DNA from: Sulfuricurvum sp.
GTDB taxonomy: Bacteria; Campylobacterota; Campylobacteria; Campylobacterales; Sulfurimonadaceae
Assembly: GCA_003245815.1 (NCBI GenBank)
Contig: QKCD01000080.1
Coordinates: 1-49,006, forward strand
Length of the DNA: 49,006 nucleotides
Reading direction: 5' to 3'
Of this stretch, positions 6,337-13,871 are shown one piece after another. The notes beneath the pieces are model-generated. The model was not told where the DNA came from, searched no databases, and saw nothing but the letters and a program-made list of their open reading frames with translations. The stretch's first letter is position 1. The number at the start of each line of letters is the position of its first letter. The position numbers and the translations under genes were made by a program.

Positions 6337-7638
6337 ATGCGGATAACTACAGTCATCGCGGCGGCGTTGGTCATCTTGCTTGCCGGCTGCGCGCAGAACG
6401 CGCCCTACCGCACGGAGTACGGGCTCTGCACGCCGACGGAGCAGGGGCGGTGCGCCCACAGCGCGCTGCTGCACGAATCGCCGGGTAGCGGGCGGGAACA
6501 CTACCTCGGGTTCGTCGAGTTCGACGACCAGGGGCAGCTGTGGGACCGGGCTCAGATGCGCGAGGTTGTCGGCAGCTACCAGGAGATCGCCGGGCAGAGC
6601 GACGTGCTGCTGGTCGTCTTCGTGCACGGCTGGCACCACAACGCCAAGTCCGGGGACGGCAATATCGAATCCTTCGACCGGCTGCTCGGAGCGCTGGCGG
6701 AGATCGAGGCGCAGGGCGGGGCAAAGCGCAAGGTGCTCGGGCTCTACGTCGGCTGGCGCGGGGAGTCCATCGAGATCCCCTGGGTGAACGACCTGACCTT
6801 CTGGGACCGCAAGAACACGGCGCATAACGTCGGGCTCCAGGGGGTGACGGAGCTTCTGCTCCGCCTCGAGGAGATCGTCAACGTCAAGGCGGGGATGGAG
6901 ACCGAAGTCCCGCCGCCGCTCAACAGCCGCATGGTCGTCATCGGCCACAGTTTCGGCGGCGCCGTCGTCTACACGGCGCTGCAGCAGGTGCTCGCCGACC
7001 GTTTCATCGACAGCCGCCGCGGCAAGACGGTGAGCGACGATGCCAAGGGATTCGGCGACCTCGTCCTTCTGGTCAACCCCGCCTTCGAGGCGATGCGCTA
7101 CGCGACGCTCTACGACATCTCGCAGGAGCACTGTCGCCAGTATTTCGGCACGCAGCTGCCGAAACTCGCCGTCATGACCTCCAAGGGGGACCTGGCGACG
7201 AAGATGGCCTTTCCCATCGGCCGTTCCCTCTCGACCTTCTTCGAGACCCACCGTACCCTCGAGAACCGCCACTACTGCGAAGGGGGTAAAACCGAGACGC
7301 CGCTTGCGCTCGACGAGGGCAAGGCGGACCGCACCGCCGTAGGCCACTTCCGCCCCTACATCACCCACGAACTCCACCCCTCGGCGGTGGAACGGCTGCG
7401 GGACGCGGGGTACGACTACCGCGCCTTCCAGACGAAGTGGTCGCGGCAGTCCAGCGGCGCCGTGCTCCCCTTCGTCGGGTCGGACCTGGTGCACCTGGGG
7501 CGAACGCACCCGCTAAATCCCTACCTGAACATTTCGGTCGACAAGGCGCTGATGGAGGGGCACAACGATATCTGGCGTCCGGAGATCGTCAGCTTCGTCC
7601 GTGACCTGATCACCATCTCGACGCTGCCGGTCGAGTAG
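6337..7638 (+). CDS. Predicted lipoprotein alpha/beta-hydrolase
   Basis: The ATG at 6337 has AAGGAG seven bases upstream and is followed by a lipoprotein signal peptide ending LLAGC. This start is better than the upstream frame opening at 6307 and gives 433 residues. The GHSFGG nucleophile elbow places the catalytic serine at about residue 205. VFVHGWHHN (oxyanion-hole HG) precedes it, and a His near the end (EGHND, about residue 409) is the likely third member of the triad. It is predicted to be an esterase or lipase tethered to a membrane in the periplasm; the substrate is unknown. It is transcribed alone, with its own promoter at 6254-6281. Confidence 0.75.
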   Translation: MRITTVIAAALVILLAGCAQNAPYRTEYGLCTPTEQGRCAHSALLHESPGSGREHYLGFVEFDDQGQLWDRAQMREVVGSYQEIAGQSDVLLVVFVHGWHHNAKSGDGNIESFDRLLGALAEIEAQGGAKRKVLGLYVGWRGESIEIPWVNDLTFWDRKNTAHNVGLQGVTELLLRLEEIVNVKAGMETEVPPPLNSRMVVIGHSFGGAVVYTALQQVLADRFIDSRRGKTVSDDAKGFGDLVLLVNPAFEAMRYATLYDISQEHCRQYFGTQLPKLAVMTSKGDLATKMAFPIGRSLSTFFETHRTLENRHYCEGGKTETPLALDEGKADRTAVGHFRPYITHELHPSAVERLRDAGYDYRAFQTKWSRQSSGAVLPFVGSDLVHLGRTHPLNPYLNISVDKALMEGHNDIWRPEIVSFVRDLITISTLPVE

Positions 7639-7692
7639 GGCAGAAGCGATGCGTCGTCGAACATTTTGAAAGAAGCCTTCTGGGTGTGAGTG

Positions 7693-7760
7693 CCGCCGAT
7701 CGGCGGGGATGAAAACGGGTATGCTGGAAACTGTCTGAGGATGAGGCCCGGGCCGGGCCC
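7693..7760. repeat. Two GC-rich inverted repeats between convergent genes
   Basis: The stretch 7639-7764 holds no gene. CCGCCGATCGGCGG (7693-7706) is a perfect palindrome. GGCCCGG-G-CCGGGCC (7745-7759) is a tight hairpin just past the stop of the minus-strand gene at 7765. Neither is followed by a T-run. They may weakly terminate or pause both convergent transcripts, but they are not standard intrinsic terminators. Confidence 0.35.
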
Positions 7761-7764
7761 GGGG

Positions 7765-7956
7765 TTACGCGCCGGTCTTGCAGCCGGTGTTGATGCGCAA
7801 TACGGAGTAGAGCGGGCAGAAGCTGAAGATGCCCGTCAGGAAGGGGATAAGGCCGATGACGAGGATCAGGATGTTCCCCGCGAAGAGGCCGAAGAAGAAG
7901 AGCAGTGCCCCGACGAAAAAGCGCAGGAATCTGTCGAAAAAACCGGTGTTACACAT
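7765..7956 (-). CDS. DUF2892 small membrane protein (YgaP-like transmembrane domain)
   Basis: This 63-residue protein begins MCNTGFFDRFLRFFVG, has two hydrophobic helices (about 14-28 and 31-45) and ends with the family hallmark FCPLYSVLRINT. That matches DUF2892, the membrane domain found fused to rhodaneses such as YgaP or encoded alone near sulfur and redox genes. AAGGAG precedes the ATG. Members sit in the inner membrane; the molecular role of the stand-alone form is not established. A -10 box and a dyad lie just upstream. Confidence 0.85.
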   Translation of the reverse strand: MCNTGFFDRFLRFFVGALLFFFGLFAGNILILVIGLIPFLTGIFSFCPLYSVLRINTGCKTGA

Positions 7957-7972
7957 GATGGCTCCTTATGTT

Positions 7973-7999
7973 TCGTTCGTGAACGATAGAGCTATTATA
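7973..7999 (-). promoter_or_regulatory. Promoter and operator-like dyad of the DUF2892 gene
   Basis: On the minus strand a perfect TATAAT (7999-7994) is followed by the dyad TCGTTC-GT-GAACGA (7973-7986), which would straddle the transcription start. A dyad at the start point is a typical place for a repressor of the ArsR or TetR kind. No regulator gene is adjacent. The remaining bases up to 8083 are AT-rich (8030-8052) and then hold an imperfect AGCCCTCCCC / GGGGAGAGCT hairpin that could end the subtilase transcript. Confidence 0.42.
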
Positions 8000-8083
8000 T
8001 ATAACTGTTGTTTATACCTTTGAAAGATTTTCCCCTAAGAATTTTTTTTAGGTTGCCGAAAGCTCTCCCCGGGAGGGGAGGGC

Positions 8084-10978
8084 TCATTTGATCCGGGCGC
8101 TGACCGTCGCGGAGTAGTCGGAACGCTCCGTGCCGCGGTAGGCGCGGACACGGTAGTAGTAGGTTCCGGCGGCGCCGAGGGTATCGGTATAGGTCGTCGC
8201 GGTCGTATCGGCGACGGGCGTCGGGTCGAAAACGATCTTGCCGATAACCTTGGTGCCGCGCTCGATAGTGAAGCCCTCCTCATCGCTGTTGGCGTCGTCC
8301 CAGGTGAGGGTGACGCTGCTGCCGGAGACGGCGGCGGCGAGGGCGGTCGGCGCGACGAGGGGCTGCGTCGCCGGGGCCTCCTGGGTCGTAGCCGACGCTT
8401 CGACGGCGGCAGAGCTGCCCGCCGCGTTGAAGGCCGAGACGCGGTAGTGGTAGAGGGTCGCGGCTGCGAGCCCGCTGTCGCTGTAGCCGGTGGCGTCGGC
8501 GGGGGCGGTCCCGACGTCGGCCCATGTGACGCCGTCGCTGCTGCGCGCGATGGTGAAGCCGCTCTCGTTATCGGCGTTGTCGCTCCAGGTGAGGGTGATT
8601 TCGCTGTCGGAGAGGGAGGCCGCGCTCAGCGCGCTCGGTGCGGCCGGGGGCGTCGTCGCCGAACCGCTGCTCTCGGTGCGGATCAGCAGGGCGTCGACGC
8701 CGAGGGTGTGGACCGTCTGATCGCCGGGATTTCTGCCCAGGTCGGTGACGCGCAGGGTGAGGCTGCCGCTCGTCGCCGCGGGGAGGGCGGAGCTGTAGTG
8801 GCCCGAGCTGGCGGCAACGAACATCTCTGTGAAGTTCACGCCGTCGGCGGAGTAGGCGAAGGCGTAGCTCTCGCCGCTGTCGGGGAGCGTGAGGGCGGCC
8901 GAGAGGGTCACGAGGTCCCCGGGCTGGACGCTGAAGCTCCACTGGTGCTCGAGGTAGGTGTAGCGGCTGCTCGGTTTGCCGCCGGAGAGGCGCTCGCTGA
9001 TCTGTTCGAGCACCCCGTCCTCGGCATGGGTGTCGAGGTAGCTGCCCGTGACGGTGCCGGCTACCGGGAGGTCGGCGAGGGCGAGCTGGTCGATGATGAC
9101 GGCCGCTTTGGGGACGATAGTCGCCGTCGTCGCCGCGGTGACGGTGTCAACGCCGTCGCTGACGCTCAGGGTGACGTCGTAGGTCGCGGCGTCGGCGTAG
9201 GTGTGCGACGGGGCGACGCCCTCAGCAGTGGTACCGTCGCCGAAATCCCAGCGGTAGGTCAGGGTCTGGTCGTTGCCGCTGACGGGGTCGTCGTTGTCGT
9301 AGTCGGTTGTACCGGCGGCGCTGAAGGCGACCGCGCTGCCGGCCTCGCCGCTGTAGGGGCCGCCGCTGTCGACGACGGGAAGGTCGTTGACCTCGGTGAC
9401 GGCGATCGTCTGCGTCGCCGTGTCGATGCCCCCCTTGCCGTCGCTGACGGTCAGCGCGACGTTCAGCGTACCGCCCCAGGCGAAGGTGTGGGTGACGGAA
9501 ACGCCGCTGTAGGCATGGCCGTCGATGTCCCAGCTGTACTGCAGCACATCGCCGTCGGGGTCGCTCGAGGGGGCCGCGTCGAAGGTGACGGCGATATCTT
9601 CGGTCGCCGTGGAGGGGCCGCTGATAACGGCGGTCGGGGCCTCGTTGGGAATCAGGCTGTTCTGGGCCAGCAGCGCGGCGGCGTAGGCGTCGACGATGCC
9701 GTAGCCGTAGCTGCTGTCCCAGCCCGCCGCGCCGTGGTCCTCGGCACTCTCGCGCAGCACGGTGCGGACCTCGTCGGGTGTCAGGGCCGGATTGATGTCA
9801 CGGACGAGCGCCGCGACGCCGGCGACGTGGGGGGTCGCCATGGAGGTACCCTGGTAGTAGTAGTAGGCGAAACTGAGGGGGTTGCCCGAGGCCATGGTCT
9901 GCTGCAGCACCCCGCCGTTGTGATAGCCGTAGGCGGAGAGGTCCTGACCGGTATTGCCGCCGGGCGCCGTCAGCTCCAGCCTGTCGCCCCGGTTGGAGTA
10001 GGGGGCGACGTTCTCGAAAAAGTCGGTGGCGCCGACGGCGACGACGTTGGGGTTGTTGGCCGGGTAGGAGACGAAGGCGCTCTGGGCGTCGTTGCCCGAG
10101 GCGGCGACGATGACGACGCCGGAGCCGTAGGCGGCCGCGATGGCATCGTCGAGGGCGGGGATCGTACCGCTATAGGTACCGAAGCTGAGGCTCATGTTGA
10201 TGACGTCCGCCCCGTGCTCCATCGCGTAGGCGATCCCGCTGACGAGGGTGGCGTCGGTCCCGCTTCCCTGCGCATCGAGTACCTTGACGGGCATGAGCGC
10301 GGCGTTGAAGGCGACCCCGGCGACGCCGAGGCCGTTGTTCGTGCTCTGCGCGATGGTGCCGGAGACGTGGGTACCGTGCCCCTCGTCGTCGTTGGGATGG
10401 GCGTCGTTGTTGATGAAGTCGTAGCCGGGGACGAAGGCGGTCCCGGCGAGGTCGGGGGCGAGAAGGTAGTCGTTGCTGCCGTCGCCGTTCGCGTCATAGT
10501 TCTCGTAGGCGATCCCCGAATCGAGGACGGCGACGACGGTGCCGCTGCCCGCGTTGCCGACGTCCCAGGCACTTGTCATCCTGATGCCGCCGTAGGTGGG
10601 GTTGTCCATGTGCCACTGGTAGGCGGCAAAGTAGGGGTCGTCGGGGACCATCGCCGCATGCATGATGTGGTTGGGATGGGCATAGAGAACGTTGGGATTC
10701 TTTTCGTAGAGGGCCGCCGCCGCTTCGGGCGACGCACCGGCGGGAAGCCGCAGGCGGGTGATGCCGAAGGGGAGCTCGCCGATAACGTTCGCCCCCTGGC
10801 CGCGGTTGAATCGCGCCTTGGCCTGTGCGGGCACTTGCGGGTGGAATTTGACGATCAGCTCGTCGGCAACGTAGCGGGGGGCATCGGGGTAGTGCGCCAT
10901 CGGCCGGACCTGCTGCGCGGCGGCACCCGCCGCCGCGACCAGCAGGAACGCCGCAAGGAGCGATAACGAGGGTTTCAT
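8084..10978 (-). CDS. Secreted subtilisin-like serine protease (S8) with PKD and Fn3 repeats
   Basis: A protein of 964 residues starting at the ATG preceded by AGGAAGGAG; the frame opens 48 bases earlier without a ribosome site. Order: signal peptide (1-22), propeptide-like region (about 30-110), S8 catalytic domain (about 120-440) with Asp153 (VAVLDSGIA), His201 (GHGTHVSG), oxyanion Asn296 (ASGND) and Ser379 (GTSMATPHVAG). Then come two PKD domains (about 445-625; WDIDG and RWDFGDGT), a beta-rich domain with a YTYLEHQWSF block (about 626-775) and two Fn3-like repeats ending in YYYRV. All catalytic residues are present, so it is probably active outside the cell. PKD and Fn3 modules usually bind polymers or cell surfaces. 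No sorting signal or dedicated secretion gene is adjacent. Confidence 0.9.
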   Translation of the reverse strand: MKPSLSLLAAFLLVAAAGAAAQQVRPMAHYPDAPRYVADELIVKFHPQVPAQAKARFNRGQGANVIGELPFGITRLRLPAGASPEAAAALYEKNPNVLYAHPNHIMHAAMVPDDPYFAAYQWHMDNPTYGGIRMTSAWDVGNAGSGTVVAVLDSGIAYENYDANGDGSNDYLLAPDLAGTAFVPGYDFINNDAHPNDDEGHGTHVSGTIAQSTNNGLGVAGVAFNAALMPVKVLDAQGSGTDATLVSGIAYAMEHGADVINMSLSFGTYSGTIPALDDAIAAAYGSGVVIVAASGNDAQSAFVSYPANNPNVVAVGATDFFENVAPYSNRGDRLELTAPGGNTGQDLSAYGYHNGGVLQQTMASGNPLSFAYYYYQGTSMATPHVAGVAALVRDINPALTPDEVRTVLRESAEDHGAAGWDSSYGYGIVDAYAAALLAQNSLIPNEAPTAVISGPSTATEDIAVTFDAAPSSDPDGDVLQYSWDIDGHAYSGVSVTHTFAWGGTLNVALTVSDGKGGIDTATQTIAVTEVNDLPVVDSGGPYSGEAGSAVAFSAAGTTDYDNDDPVSGNDQTLTYRWDFGDGTTAEGVAPSHTYADAATYDVTLSVSDGVDTVTAATTATIVPKAAVIIDQLALADLPVAGTVTGSYLDTHAEDGVLEQISERLSGGKPSSRYTYLEHQWSFSVQPGDLVTLSAALTLPDSGESYAFAYSADGVNFTEMFVAASSGHYSSALPAATSGSLTLRVTDLGRNPGDQTVHTLGVDALLIRTESSGSATTPPAAPSALSAASLSDSEITLTWSDNADNESGFTIARSSDGVTWADVGTAPADATGYSDSGLAAATLYHYRVSAFNAAGSSAAVEASATTQEAPATQPLVAPTALAAAVSGSSVTLTWDDANSDEEGFTIERGTKVIGKIVFDPTPVADTTATTYTDTLGAAGTYYYRVRAYRGTERSDYSATVSARIK

Positions 10979-11024
10979 CGGGGACTCCTTCCTGAAGGAT
11001 TGCGGAATATGTCTATTACCCATC

Positions 11025-11053
11025 ATAGTAGGATTTGATTAATCCCACGTAAA
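11025..11053 (-). promoter_or_regulatory. Candidate promoter of the subtilase gene
   Basis: Read on the minus strand, TTTACG (11053-11048) and TACTAT (11030-11025) are 17 bases apart. The spacer contains the dyad GGATT-TGATT-AATCC (11031-11045), a possible regulator site. The start of transcription would be near 11018, about 40 bases before the ATG. Confidence 0.4.
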
Positions 11054-11088
11054 AGCGGGGGCGGGACGGCCGCATGGGTGAAGCGTGG

Positions 11089-11094
11089 TACAAT
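11089..11094 (+). promoter_or_regulatory. -10 box (TACAAT) seven bases before the pepP start codon
   Basis: GTGGTACAAT is followed by seven bases and then ATG (11102). The same GTGGTACAAT-N7-ATG arrangement occurs before pta at 21672. Transcription would begin on or next to the A of the start codon, giving a leaderless mRNA. No -35 box or Shine-Dalgarno is evident. Confidence 0.5.
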
Positions 11095-11101
11095 ACACCC
11101 C

Positions 11102-12412
11102 ATGAAAGAGTCCAACTACGCAAAGCGGCGCAAAAAGCTGCTGCAACAGATGTCAGACGGGGTCGGGGTCGTCGCCGCGGCGCGGCTGCAGACCCGCTCC
11201 AACGATACGGAGTACCCCTACCGCCAGGCGAGCAACTTCTACTACCTGAGCGGCTTCACAGAGGACAACGCGGCACTCGTTTTCGTCCGGCGGAAAAAGG
11301 AGCGCAGGGTCCTTCTCTTCGTGCAGCCCAAGAACGAGGCGATGGAGCTCTGGACCGGTGTGCGGCTCGGGGTCGAGGCGGCGAAAGCGCGTTTCGACGT
11401 CGACGAGGTGCACAGCATCGAGGCGTTCGACACGGTGGTAAAAGAGCTGCTCAAGGATCAGGACAACCTCTACTACGATCTTTTCGACGACGACCCGCTC
11501 TACGCCCGCACCAGGGAGCTCTGCCGCGGCCTGCTGCATGACCGCAGCTGCAAGCGCTCCCCGCGCACCTTCGCCGATATTGCGCAGATCGTGCAGGGGA
11601 TGCGGCTGGTCAAGGAGCAGGAGGAGATCGCCCTGATCCGAAAGGCGCTGGCCATCACGAAAGAGGCCCACCACCGCGCCATGGCCCTGGCCGAACCGGG
11701 GATGATGGAGTATGCGCTGCAGGCGGAGTTCGAATACACCTTCAAGAAGCACGGCGCCTACAGCGACGCCTATACGACGATCGTCGCCGGGGGCAACCAC
11801 GCCAACACCCTTCACTACATCAGCAACGACGACACCCTCAAGGCGGGGGAGCTGGTGCTGATCGACGCGGGGAGCGAGTACGGCCTCTACGCCAGCGACA
11901 TCACCCGCACCTTCCCCGTCGGCGGGAGTTTCACGAAGGCGCAGCGCGAGCTCTACGAAATGGTGCTCGAGGTCCAGTTGAAGGTCATCGACGCGATTCG
12001 CCCGGGCATTACGAAGACGGCGCTTCAGGAGCAGAGCGAGCGGTGGCTGACGGAGGGGATGCTCCGGCTGGGTATCCTCAAGGGGGAGGTCGACGCGCTG
12101 ATGGAGGCGAAAGCCCACAAGCGCTATTTCCCCCACGGCATCGGCCACTGGCTCGGCCTCGACGTCCACGACCCCTGCCCCTACGCCGACGGGAAGGGGG
12201 ACGACACCGTCTTCGCACCGGGGATGGTCCTGACGGTGGAGCCGGGGATCTATATCCGTGCCGACGACAAGAAGGCCCCGAAGAAGTACCGGGGGATCGG
12301 CATCCGCATCGAGGATGACATCCTCGTGACGAAAAAGGGGTGCGAGAACCTCTCATTAGGCATCGCCAAGACGGTCGAAGAGATCGAGGCGGCCTGCCGC
12401 GGCGGGGTGTAG
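11102..12412 (+). CDS. pepP: Xaa-Pro aminopeptidase (M24B)
   Basis: A protein of 436 residues. It removes an N-terminal residue preceding proline from peptides in the cytoplasm, using a dinuclear Mn/Zn centre. The N-terminal creatinase-like domain has the family's YPYRQASNFYYLSGF. The C-terminal pita-bread domain carries the metal ligands in VLIDAGSEYGLYASDITRTFP (two Asp), FPHGIGHWLGLDVHD (His), VLTVEPGIYI (Glu) and IGIRIEDDILV (Glu). An in-frame GTG at 11078 lies upstream of the -10 box, so the ATG at 11102 is preferred. The following methyltransferase begins at the next base after its stop. Confidence 0.92.
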   Translation: MKESNYAKRRKKLLQQMSDGVGVVAAARLQTRSNDTEYPYRQASNFYYLSGFTEDNAALVFVRRKKERRVLLFVQPKNEAMELWTGVRLGVEAAKARFDVDEVHSIEAFDTVVKELLKDQDNLYYDLFDDDPLYARTRELCRGLLHDRSCKRSPRTFADIAQIVQGMRLVKEQEEIALIRKALAITKEAHHRAMALAEPGMMEYALQAEFEYTFKKHGAYSDAYTTIVAGGNHANTLHYISNDDTLKAGELVLIDAGSEYGLYASDITRTFPVGGSFTKAQRELYEMVLEVQLKVIDAIRPGITKTALQEQSERWLTEGMLRLGILKGEVDALMEAKAHKRYFPHGIGHWLGLDVHDPCPYADGKGDDTVFAPGMVLTVEPGIYIRADDKKAPKKYRGIGIRIEDDILVTKKGCENLSLGIAKTVEEIEAACRGGV

Positions 12413-13360
12413 GTGCGCCGTTTCACGACGGAGCCGATGTCGGAGATACATGCCTGGCTCGACAATGCGCTCGGGGAGGCGGCGCCCCTCGGGGAAGTCG
12501 CCTTCGAGGTGCTCGACCCCGATCTCGGCGGCAGCGCCTACGCCGGGACGCTGCTGGAGTTCGGCGGCGTGGCGTACCGCCACCGCGGCTACCGCTCCTG
12601 GACCGACCTGGCGGAGCTCTGCGGCTGCCGGATGCTGACCCCGAAACCGCGCTCGGAGTATACGGTGGCGCTGCGGTTCCAGAAGCTCGAGCGCGCCGAC
12701 TCCTTCCACGCGGAAGCGGAGCTGCCGAAGGCGGAGAAGTACGGCACGGCGTCGCGCTTCGCCGCCATCGACAAGATGGAGGAGCCCGCCTTTCTCGCCG
12801 CCTACGCCGGGGCGCTGAAGCAGGTAAAGATCGCCTCGCGGCGGCGGGTACTGGATCTGGGGGTCAACACCGGCGACGAGTTCGACCTGCTCCGCCGTAT
12901 CCTCCCGCCGGAGAACTACGCGGCGATGGAGCTCGTCGGGGTCGACCACTCCCCCTCGGCGGTGGCCTGCGCGCGCACCCGTTTTCCCGAGGAGCACGTA
13001 CATTTTTACGAGCACGACGTCAATGCCCTCGATACCCTGGAACTGGGGAGCTTCGACCTGATCGTCTCCGTGGGTACCCTGCAGAGCCCCGGCATCGACT
13101 TCAAGCCCCTCTTCATGGGGCTCGTGCAGCGCTACCTCGAGAAGGGGGGCGCGATGATCCTGGGGTTTCCCAACTGCCGCTGGGGCGGCGGCGAGATGGT
13201 CTACGGCGCCAAGGCGCCCAACTACCCCTTCTCCGAACAGTCTCTGCTCTACAAGGACGTCTACTTCTGCAAGAAATACCTGCAGCAGAAGAAGTTCCGC
13301 GTCACCCTGACGGGCAAGCCCTACCTCTTTCTCACGGCGACATCAATCGGGCGCGGCTGA
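12413..13360 (+). CDS. SAM-dependent methyltransferase, unknown substrate
   Basis: It starts at a GTG immediately after the pepP stop and is 315 residues long. The first 130 residues are not a recognisable domain. The C-terminal part is a class I methyltransferase with motif I VLDLGVNTGDEF (about 145-156), the acidic strand end VGVDHSPSA, and LIVSVGTL followed by ILGFPNCRWGGGEMVYG. The FPNCRWGGGE segment looks distinctive and may belong to the substrate site. It is probably co-translated with pepP. CmoB-like wobble methyltransferases were considered, but the N-terminal domain does not match. Confidence 0.7.
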   Translation: MRRFTTEPMSEIHAWLDNALGEAAPLGEVAFEVLDPDLGGSAYAGTLLEFGGVAYRHRGYRSWTDLAELCGCRMLTPKPRSEYTVALRFQKLERADSFHAEAELPKAEKYGTASRFAAIDKMEEPAFLAAYAGALKQVKIASRRRVLDLGVNTGDEFDLLRRILPPENYAAMELVGVDHSPSAVACARTRFPEEHVHFYEHDVNALDTLELGSFDLIVSVGTLQSPGIDFKPLFMGLVQRYLEKGGAMILGFPNCRWGGGEMVYGAKAPNYPFSEQSLLYKDVYFCKKYLQQKKFRVTLTGKPYLFLTATSIGRG

Positions 13361-13372
13361 CGGGCGCTTCTT

Positions 13373-13804
13373 TCAGCCGTGGCTGTAGCTCCACCCCGTG
13401 AGGCCGTCGCGCTTCACCTCCACGAAGGTGTCGGAATCGCCGAGGAAGTCCATGATGTACATGACCGTGTGGGGCAGGGCGCGGCGGTCCTCCTCCCGCA
13501 CCAGCCACATCGGCATCGGGGTCTCCTGCTGCGTCTCGGCGAAGGCGACGGCGCCGATGCCGCCGAAGAACTCGGCGGTACCGGTGATGCCGTACTGACG
13601 GCAGAACTTCTCGAACACCGGCTTCTGAACCGCCTCGGGGAGGGGATCGCGGGTATTCAGGAAAAGGGTGAAGTGGATCGGCGACGCGTTGAAGCCCTCG
13701 GGGGAGGGGGAGGCCATGATGATGTACTCCACGCCGAAGAGGTGGGCGTCGATCTCGGAGGGTTCGAAGTAGCGGGTGGTCTTGATCGCTTCGCGGTGCT
13801 GCAT
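13373..13804 (-). CDS. Conserved hypothetical protein
   Basis: A 143-residue soluble protein with AAGGGA seven to eight bases before its ATG. It has no signal peptide or membrane segment. It is rich in aromatic and acidic residues and contains FFGGIGAVAFAE and ALPHTVMYIMDFLGDSDTF. I do not recognise a family. It is convergent with the methyltransferase (12-base gap) and lies 67 bases downstream of the c-di-GMP operon, in the same direction, so it could be read through from it. Confidence 0.6.
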   Translation of the reverse strand: MQHREAIKTTRYFEPSEIDAHLFGVEYIIMASPSPEGFNASPIHFTLFLNTRDPLPEAVQKPVFEKFCRQYGITGTAEFFGGIGAVAFAETQQETPMPMWLVREEDRRALPHTVMYIMDFLGDSDTFVEVKRDGLTGWSYSHG

Positions 13805-13871
13805 GCATTTCCCTTGTCAAATGGTGGGCGCATTGTAGCATACGCCGCTCGGCGGGGGGCGGCGTAAAGCC

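Noticed and set aside
6139-7509. Long minus-strand ORF over the lipoprotein hydrolase
   Set aside because: Mirror frame of a high-GC gene. The + strand has a signal peptide, GHSFGG motif and ribosome site.
8447-10966. 839-codon + strand ORF opposite the subtilase
   Set aside because: Low-complexity Gly/Val/Arg composition typical of an antisense frame in GC-rich DNA; the minus strand has full catalytic motifs.
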